Shown here: positions 6,025 to 10,147 of the stretch, in pieces
Layout: each line of letters starts with the position of its first letter
Numbering within the stretch: position 1 is the stretch's first letter
Source: an uncultured Chloroflexota bacterium
Lineage (GTDB): Bacteria; Chloroflexota; Limnocylindria; Limnocylindrales; CSP1-4
Reading direction: 5' to 3'
DNA: 10,147 bases
NCBI GenBank assembly: GCA_903930745.1
Contig: CAIYZX010000189.1
Span: 1 to 10,147, forward strand
Made by a program: the position numbers and the translations under genes
Notes under the pieces: model-generated
The model's input: only the letters and a program-made list of their open reading frames with translations
What the model was told of the DNA's origin: nothing
Database searches by the model: none

Positions 6025-7032
6025 ATGATCGTGGAGCCAGTCCCCACCAACCCGAGATCGCCGGTCCGGCGCGTGATCCGTGTCGTCGGCATGGCTGCAC
6101 CCGCCGCGCTGCTCGTCGCCGTCGTGACCGCGGGCGTGCTGGGCCCCCGCGCGGAGCCTGCCCCAACGTCGCGGCCGCCGGCCCCCGCCACGGTGGACAC
6201 GGCGCCCCCCGCCACGGCGCCGGCACCAACGTCAACGCCCGCGCCATGGCTCGCGGTGGACGCTCCACCCGCCTCCTTCACCGGACTCCGGCCCAAGCCC
6301 ATCCAGGACGTGGTCGCCGCGCATGCGGCCAGCGTGACGCAGGGCCTGGTGGCCCTCGACGGGTGGCTCTCCATCGCGGAGGCCAGGCCCCAATGCGATC
6401 CCCTGCCGCAGGGCGCGCTTGGACCCTGGTGCCGCCGGGCCGGGATGCTCGTCGCCGAGCCCTGGACCGGCGAGAGCGCGAACAGCCGCCCGCTGGCACC
6501 GCATGTCCGCGTGACGATCCCGTTGGGCGTGATGCTCCCCGGGGCGGTGCGGGCCGGGAGTGACAGCGCACCCCTCCGCGTCCTCCTGCTCGGCCGGTTC
6601 GAGCGCGAGGGCGCCCCGTGCGACAGCGCAGGATGGGGCGCCTGCGAGTCCGGCTTCATCGTGGATCGCATCGCGTACTCGGCGGGCGATCGCGTGGGCC
6701 TGACCACCCTGATCGCCCCCGGCCTGGACCGGGAGCGGCGTGCGAACCCGCTGGAGCGCATTGCGGCGCCGGACATCCCCCTGCTCGCGGTCTACGCGCG
6801 GCCCGCGATCATCGTCGCGGTGGACCCGGCGACCGCAAGTCTCACGTCACGGCCGGCGCCGGGCACGAGCCCCCGCGCCGGCCCGGCAGCCTGGTACGTC
6901 AGGTGGTACAGCGCGACCTCGCACGAGGTGCGATGGAGGCTCCTGGACGGCGCGACGCTGGCACCGCTTGGCGAAGGCGTCGTGGGCCCAACGGTGGTGA
7001 ACGCGGAGCAGGCGCCCGTTCAGGCGCGGTAG
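6025..7032 (+). CDS. Secreted or membrane-anchored protein of unknown function
   Basis: I do not recognise a family for this 335-aa protein. It has an Arg-containing N-terminus (residues 11-19), a hydrophobic helix (about 24-40) and then a low-complexity Pro/Ala/Thr linker (about 43-74), which is the usual layout of a protein held outside the membrane by its N-terminal helix. The globular part (about 78-335) has four cysteines, C124, C136, C199 and C207, in two close pairs that could form disulfides outside the cell. The stretch VLLLGRF...C-x7-C-x3-FIVDRIAY (about 186-218) looks like a conserved core strand pair. The ATG at 6025 is kept over Met23 because it supplies the positive n-region before the helix. 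No Shine-Dalgarno is obvious. The gene diverges from the FAD oxidoreductase across 85 bp, and its 3' end overlaps the pyrC 3' end by 13 bp. Confidence 0.7.
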   Translation: MIVEPVPTNPRSPVRRVIRVVGMAAPAALLVAVVTAGVLGPRAEPAPTSRPPAPATVDTAPPATAPAPTSTPAPWLAVDAPPASFTGLRPKPIQDVVAAHAASVTQGLVALDGWLSIAEARPQCDPLPQGALGPWCRRAGMLVAEPWTGESANSRPLAPHVRVTIPLGVMLPGAVRAGSDSAPLRVLLLGRFEREGAPCDSAGWGACESGFIVDRIAYSAGDRVGLTTLIAPGLDRERRANPLERIAAPDIPLLAVYARPAIIVAVDPATASLTSRPAPGTSPRAGPAAWYVRWYSATSHEVRWRLLDGATLAPLGEGVVGPTVVNAEQAPVQAR

Positions 7033-8423
7033 GCCACCCGGCCGGAGGCGATCGTCAGCATCACGGCGCCGCGGAGCTCGCGGCCCATGAGCGGCGTGTT
7101 CCTGCCCTTGGACGCGAGCGACTCCGGGGTCACCGTCCACGTGGCGTCGCGGTCCACCACCACCAGATCCGCGGGATCGCCTTCGCGCAGTCCGGGTGCC
7201 GCAGACGCCCAGCGGCAGCCCAGCACGCGGGCCGGGCCAGTGGTGAGCGCCTGCACCACCGCAGCCAGGGGCACGAGGCCCGCATCCACCGCGGCCAGGA
7301 GCACCGGCAGCGCCGTCTCGATCCCGCTGATGCCGTTGATGGCCCAGCCGAACTCCACGTGCTTGTCCACCACGGTGTGCGGCGCGTGGTCCGTGGCGAT
7401 GGCGTCCGCGGTCCCATCCGCGATGGCGGCGAGGCACGCGACCGCGTCCTCGGCGGACCGCAGGGGCGGGTTGACGCGCAGCGAGGTGTCGTACGGGTGG
7501 GCCACGAGCGCCTTGTCCACCCACGGGTCACGCGCGTGGCCATCGGCGTCCAGCGCCTCCCAGGCCCAGCGGCGGGCGCCGGCGATCCACTCGTCCGCGA
7601 AGGCCACGTGGTGCGGGGTCACGTCGCAGGTGACCGGCAGACCCGCGGCCTTGGCCGCGCGCACGTGGGCGAGGGACGCGGCGGTGGAGACGTGCGTGAG
7701 GTGGAGGCGCGCGGTGGGCACGTCGCGGACCACGTCCGCAAGGATCGCGATGGAGCGCGCCACGGAGCCCGCCTCGGCCGCGATGGGCCAGCCGCGTAGA
7801 CCCAGGACGGTGGCGATGTAGCCCTCGGACGCCTCGGCGCCATCCGTGAGGGAGTGATCCTCCGGGTGGTCGATGATGGGCAGGCCCAGCGCGCCGGCGT
7901 AGGCGAGGGCATTGCGCAGAAGCGAGGCGGACCGGACCGAGGCCCCGTCGTCCGAGAGGCCCACGACGCCCGCGTCCGCGAGCTCGCCGATGGCCGCGAG
8001 CTGCTCGCCCTTGCGGCCGGCGGTGACGGCCCCGTGGACCAGCGTGCGGACGGGTGACCCCGACGCCGCAGCTGCAGCCAGGACCCGCGCGACCACGGAC
8101 GGATCGTCGATGGCGGGCGTGGTGTTCGGCATGAGGCAGACCGTGGTCCAGCCGCCGTGCGCCGCCGCGGCGAGGCCCGTGGCCACCGTCTCGGCGTCCT
8201 CGTTGCCGGGCTCACGGAAGTGGGCGTGCAGGTCCACGAGGCCGGGGGCGATCAGCAGGCCACCCGTGGCGGAGATGCCGTGGGCGGCGGCGGCCGCCGC
8301 GTCCAGCCAGGTGACGCGCTCGATGACGCCACCGCTGACGGTGACCTCGCAGGCGCCCTCGCGTCCGCTCGCAGGGTCCACAGCCCAGCCCCGCAGGACC
8401 AGGCCGTCCGCCGTCTCGCTCAC
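7020..8423 (-). CDS. pyrC: Dihydroorotase, type I
   Basis: This 467-aa cyclic amidohydrolase interconverts carbamoyl aspartate and dihydroorotate, the third step of de novo pyrimidine synthesis. Metal-site motifs are GLVDLHAHFREPG (H66, H68), GLSDDG (D158/D159), the DHPEDH histidine (H186), LTHVST (H244) and the catalytic aspartate in ATDHAPH (D345). The substrate-binding region ends in RVNPPLR. Between the DVTPHHVAF segment (267-275) and YDTSLRVNPPLR there are about 20 residues more than in the usual enzyme, rich in Trp, Ala and charged residues. The start is the GTG at 8423, overlapping the pyrB stop as GTGA, with GGAGG at 8430-8434 and 6 nt spacing. The frame is open for 55 more codons upstream, but that part is only a shadow of pyrB. 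The GTGA overlap implies translational coupling and supports a physical PyrB-PyrC association, as known for some bacterial homologues. Confidence 0.93.
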   Translation of the reverse strand: MSETADGLVLRGWAVDPASGREGACEVTVSGGVIERVTWLDAAAAAAHGISATGGLLIAPGLVDLHAHFREPGNEDAETVATGLAAAAHGGWTTVCLMPNTTPAIDDPSVVARVLAAAAASGSPVRTLVHGAVTAGRKGEQLAAIGELADAGVVGLSDDGASVRSASLLRNALAYAGALGLPIIDHPEDHSLTDGAEASEGYIATVLGLRGWPIAAEAGSVARSIAILADVVRDVPTARLHLTHVSTAASLAHVRAAKAAGLPVTCDVTPHHVAFADEWIAGARRWAWEALDADGHARDPWVDKALVAHPYDTSLRVNPPLRSAEDAVACLAAIADGTADAIATDHAPHTVVDKHVEFGWAINGISGIETALPVLLAAVDAGLVPLAAVVQALTTGPARVLGCRWASAAPGLREGDPADLVVVDRDATWTVTPESLASKGRNTPLMGRELRGAVMLTIASGRVAYRA

Positions 8424-9502
8424 GCGTTCCCTCCCGCGCGTCGCGCGCCGGCCAGCAGGTAGAGCAGCGCCATCCGCACGGCGACGCCGTTGGTGACCTG
8501 CGCGGTGATCACGGAGCGCGGGTCCACGGCGACATCGGCCGCGATCTCCACGCCCTCGTTCATGGGTCCCGGGTGCATGACGATGCAATCCGGCTTCGCG
8601 AGGCGCAGGCGCTCCTTCGTGAGCCCGTACCGTGCCGCGTACTCGCGCAGTGACGGGAGCAGGCCGCCGGCCATCCGCTCCTTCTGGATCCGCAGGGCCA
8701 TCACCACGTCCGCGTCGCGCATCGCCGCGTCCACGTCGCTCGTCACCGTGAACCGCCGGCCCGCGGCACCCCGAGCGGCCCAGCCCTCGAACCCGCGCAG
8801 CAGCGTGGACGGGCCGCAGATCCAGAGGTCCGCGCCCATCGCCGTGAGGGTCCAGATGTTGGAGCGGGCCACGCGCGAGTGGAGCGCATCGCCCAGGATC
8901 ACGATCTTGCGGCCCTCCAGGCTGCGGCCGGGAAGCCGGGAGCGCAGCGTGAAGAGGTCCAGCAGCGCCTGGGACGGGTGGGCGTGCCAGCCGTCGCCGC
9001 CGTTGAGGACCGCGCCGCCGAAGACCTCCGAGGCGAGGTACGGCGCGCCGGACACGTTGTGGCGCATGACGAGCATGTGGGCGCCCAGCGCCTCCACCGT
9101 GCGGACGGTGTCCACCAGGCTCTCGCCCTTGCTCACGGACGAGGAGGCGGCCGCGATGTTCGTCACGTCGCAGGAGAGGTTCTTGGCCGCGGCCTCGAAG
9201 GAGACACGGGTCCGCGTGGACGCCTCGTAGAAGAGGATGGTCACGTTGGTGCCGCGCAGGGCGGGCACCTTGGCGATGGGCCGGGCCAGGACCTCGCGCA
9301 TGGCGTCCGCGGTGCCCATGACCGTCTCCAGCTCGCCCCGGGTCAGGTCGTCCACGTCCAGCAGGTGACGGTGGCGCCAGGCGAGATCCTGGGTCTCCGG
9401 CGGCGCGTCAACAGCGGGCACCGCGGGCGTGGCCGGCGTCCGGGAAGCGGCAGGGGTGGAACCCGAGGACGCCGCCTCGGGGCGGTCGACCTCGGGGGTC
9501 AC
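8420..9502 (-). CDS. pyrB: Aspartate carbamoyltransferase catalytic subunit
   Basis: This 360-aa protein condenses carbamoyl phosphate with aspartate, the committed step of pyrimidine synthesis. The carbamoyl-phosphate motif is FYEASTRTR (S95-T98). The mobile-loop lysine is K125 in SVSKGES. HPSQ is at 175-178, the aspartate-binding R271, Q273 and R276 lie in LRIQKER, and HPGP is at 310-313. The last motif reads HPGPMNEGVEI, with Glu where many homologues have Arg. The conserved fold starts only at AWRHRHLLDVDDL (41-53); the first 40 residues are an Ala/Pro/Ser/Thr-rich extension not usual in the family. The GTG at 9502 overlaps the pyrR TGA in a 4-nt GTGA, which supports this start; a later GTG at codon 28 is possible. 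No pyrI regulatory-subunit gene follows, so it is probably a trimer or a PyrC-associated enzyme. Confidence 0.93.
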   Translation of the reverse strand: MTPEVDRPEAASSGSTPAASRTPATPAVPAVDAPPETQDLAWRHRHLLDVDDLTRGELETVMGTADAMREVLARPIAKVPALRGTNVTILFYEASTRTRVSFEAAAKNLSCDVTNIAAASSSVSKGESLVDTVRTVEALGAHMLVMRHNVSGAPYLASEVFGGAVLNGGDGWHAHPSQALLDLFTLRSRLPGRSLEGRKIVILGDALHSRVARSNIWTLTAMGADLWICGPSTLLRGFEGWAARGAAGRRFTVTSDVDAAMRDADVVMALRIQKERMAGGLLPSLREYAARYGLTKERLRLAKPDCIVMHPGPMNEGVEIAADVAVDPRSVITAQVTNGVAVRMALLYLLAGARRAGGNA

Positions 9503-10059
9503 TGGACGGAGCCCCCGCCCGCGCCCGGCAGCCGGTCGATCACCACCGCGTCATCCCCATCGATCACGTCCAGCATCACGTGGACCACCTCCTCGCGTGA
9601 CGTGGGGACGTTCTTGCCAACGTGATCCGCGCGGATGGGGAGCTCGCGGTGCCCGCGGTCCACCAGGACGGCGAGGCGGATGGCCTGCGGGCGTCCATAG
9701 TCGATGAGGGCGTCCATCGCGGCGCGGATCGTGCGCCCGGTGTACAGGACGTCGTCCACCAGGACCACGGTCCTGCCGTTGATGTCGAACGGGATGGCGG
9801 TGCCCTTGACCACGGGCTGTTGGGCCACGAGCGACAGGTCGTCGCGGTAGAACGTGATGTCCAGCGCGCCCACCGGCACCTCGGCACCCTCGTTCTCGCG
9901 GATGGCGTCCGCGATGCGCCGGGCAAGCGGGACGCCGCGGCGCTGGATGCCCACGAGGGCGAGCCCGTCCGTGCCGGCGTGCTTCTCAACGATCTCGTGG
10001 GAGACGCGGACCACGGCGCGCCGGATGTCGTCGCCGGTCATGATGCGGCGACCGCTCAT
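9499..10059 (-). CDS. pyrR: Bifunctional pyr operon regulator / uracil phosphoribosyltransferase
   Basis: This 186-aa PyrR has the PRPP-binding motif VVLVDDVLYTGRTIRAA (about 98-114), the GIQRRGVPLA loop (38-46), the LDITFYRDDL segment (66-75) and the C-terminal VDRGHRELPIRADHVGKN (133-150). PyrR senses UMP/UTP and binds pyr mRNA; many members also make UMP from uracil and PRPP. Two RNA hairpins matching the PyrR target lie 43 and 59 nt before the start, so it probably controls its own operon. The ATG at 10059 is chosen because no in-frame start occurs further up and the protein aligns from here. It has a modest AGGA (10067-10070) 7 nt away. The much stronger AGGAGG lies 32 nt away and serves an 8-codon open frame whose TGA overlaps this ATG. 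Confidence 0.94.
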   Translation of the reverse strand: MSGRRIMTGDDIRRAVVRVSHEIVEKHAGTDGLALVGIQRRGVPLARRIADAIRENEGAEVPVGALDITFYRDDLSLVAQQPVVKGTAIPFDINGRTVVLVDDVLYTGRTIRAAMDALIDYGRPQAIRLAVLVDRGHRELPIRADHVGKNVPTSREEVVHVMLDVIDGDDAVVIDRLPGAGGGSVQ

Positions 10060-10082
10060 CGGTCCGTCCTGCGGGGCTGCAC
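10056..10082 (-). CDS. Candidate 8-codon leader peptide overlapping the pyrR start
   Basis: GTG at 10082 begins an open frame of eight codons (MQPRRTDR with fMet at GTG). It ends in TGA at 10058-10056, overlapping the pyrR ATG as ATGA. It sits 9 nt after AGGAGG, the best Shine-Dalgarno in the pyr region, whereas pyrR itself is too far from it. Translating it would carry ribosomes to the pyrR start and couple PyrR control of the strong site to pyrR expression. The peptide is very short and could be coincidental in GC-rich DNA; the weak AGGA inside it could start pyrR directly. Confidence 0.45.
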   Translation of the reverse strand: MQPRRTDR

Positions 10083-10091
10083 GGTGGTGAT

Positions 10092-10097
10092 CCTCCT
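10092..10097 (-). promoter_or_regulatory. Strong Shine-Dalgarno in the pyr leader
   Basis: On the minus strand, AGGAGG begins 4 nt after the second PyrR-type hairpin and lies 9 nt before a GTG but 32 nt before the pyrR ATG. PyrR bound to the adjacent hairpin would be expected to block ribosome access here. Confidence 0.7.
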
Positions 10098-10101
10098 TCC
10101 C

Positions 10102-10115
10102 GGCCTCACGGGGCC
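10102..10115 (-). promoter_or_regulatory. PyrR-binding RNA hairpin 2 (proximal)
   Basis: The minus-strand transcript reads GGCC-CCGUGA-GGCC: a perfect 4-bp stem closed by a hexaloop that fits the PyrR target consensus CNGNGA. The Shine-Dalgarno follows 4 nt later. Known PyrR sites have this loop on a short upper stem; here the lower stem is not obvious. Confidence 0.75.
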
Positions 10116-10117
10116 AC

Positions 10118-10135
10118 CCGGTCTCACCGGACCGG
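10118..10135 (-). promoter_or_regulatory. PyrR-binding RNA hairpin 1 (distal)
   Basis: The minus-strand transcript reads CCGGUC-CGGUGA-GACCGG: a perfect 6-bp stem with hexaloop CGGUGA, again CNGNGA. The GUCC and GAGACC flanks fit the known ARUCCNGNGAGGYU core closely. It ends just upstream of hairpin 2, so the two sites are nearly contiguous. Confidence 0.78.
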
Positions 10136-10147
10136 CGCGGAAATCGC

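Noticed and set aside
5940..6776. Upstream extension of the FAD oxidoreductase frame
   Set aside because: The extra 279 codons lie antisense to the exported-protein gene, have Thr/Arg/Ala-rich composition and no homology to the family. The ATG at 5939 has a -10-like box and the usual family N-terminus.
8424..8588. Extension of pyrC upstream of the GTG
   Set aside because: It would run through pyrB in another frame; the GTG at 8423 has a GGAGG and a GTGA overlap, and the dihydroorotase sequence starts there.
10060..10147. Rho-independent attenuator in the pyr leader
   Set aside because: No stem followed by a U-run is present; the hairpins seen are short PyrR-type stem-loops followed by a Shine-Dalgarno.

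Overview
This is a gene-dense, very GC-rich window (by eye about 70% G+C) with codons ending mostly in G or C, short gaps and several 4-nt gene overlaps. That fits a free-living bacterium of the Chloroflexota or Actinomycetota type. Leaderless-looking promoters and a pyrR-pyrB-pyrC order are compatible with both. I lean towards an uncultured Chloroflexota lineage, but the sequence alone does not settle it. I see no mobile element, tRNA, rRNA or CRISPR array.

Region 1 (1-4610, + strand). The window opens in the last 62 codons of an oligopeptide/dipeptide ABC transporter ATPase. An M20-family metallopeptidase/deacylase follows with a strong ribosome binding site. Next come a multi-pass DUF4328-type membrane protein with an N-terminal RanBP2-type zinc finger, a group II PLP-dependent amino acid decarboxylase carrying a repeat-built insertion in its catalytic loop, and a short single-pass membrane protein with a second RanBP2-type zinc finger at its C-terminus.

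Region 2 (4617-7032). An FAD-dependent amine/amino acid oxidase of the DAO (PuuB-like) family lies on the minus strand, convergent with the zinc-finger gene. An 85-bp intergenic region with two perfect inverted repeats separates it from a divergent secreted or membrane-anchored protein of unknown function. That gene in turn overlaps pyrC tail to tail.

Region 3 (7020-10147, minus strand). This is a pyrimidine biosynthesis operon, pyrR-pyrB-pyrC, in which each downstream gene starts with GTG inside a 4-nt GTGA overlap. Upstream of pyrR are two adjacent hairpins that match the PyrR-binding consensus (4-bp core stem, CNGNGA hexaloop), then a strong Shine-Dalgarno, then an 8-codon open frame whose stop overlaps the pyrR start. 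No terminator is visible, so PyrR control is more likely translational than by attenuation.

The transporter, peptidase, decarboxylase and FAD oxidase could together take up peptides, release amino acids, form amines and oxidise them; this is inference from proximity. The pyr operon is a separate, well-supported unit. The most novel items are the tandem PyrR sites with a candidate leader peptide, the twin bacterial RanBP2-type fingers on membrane proteins, and a set of -10 boxes sitting 7-8 nt before ATG codons.
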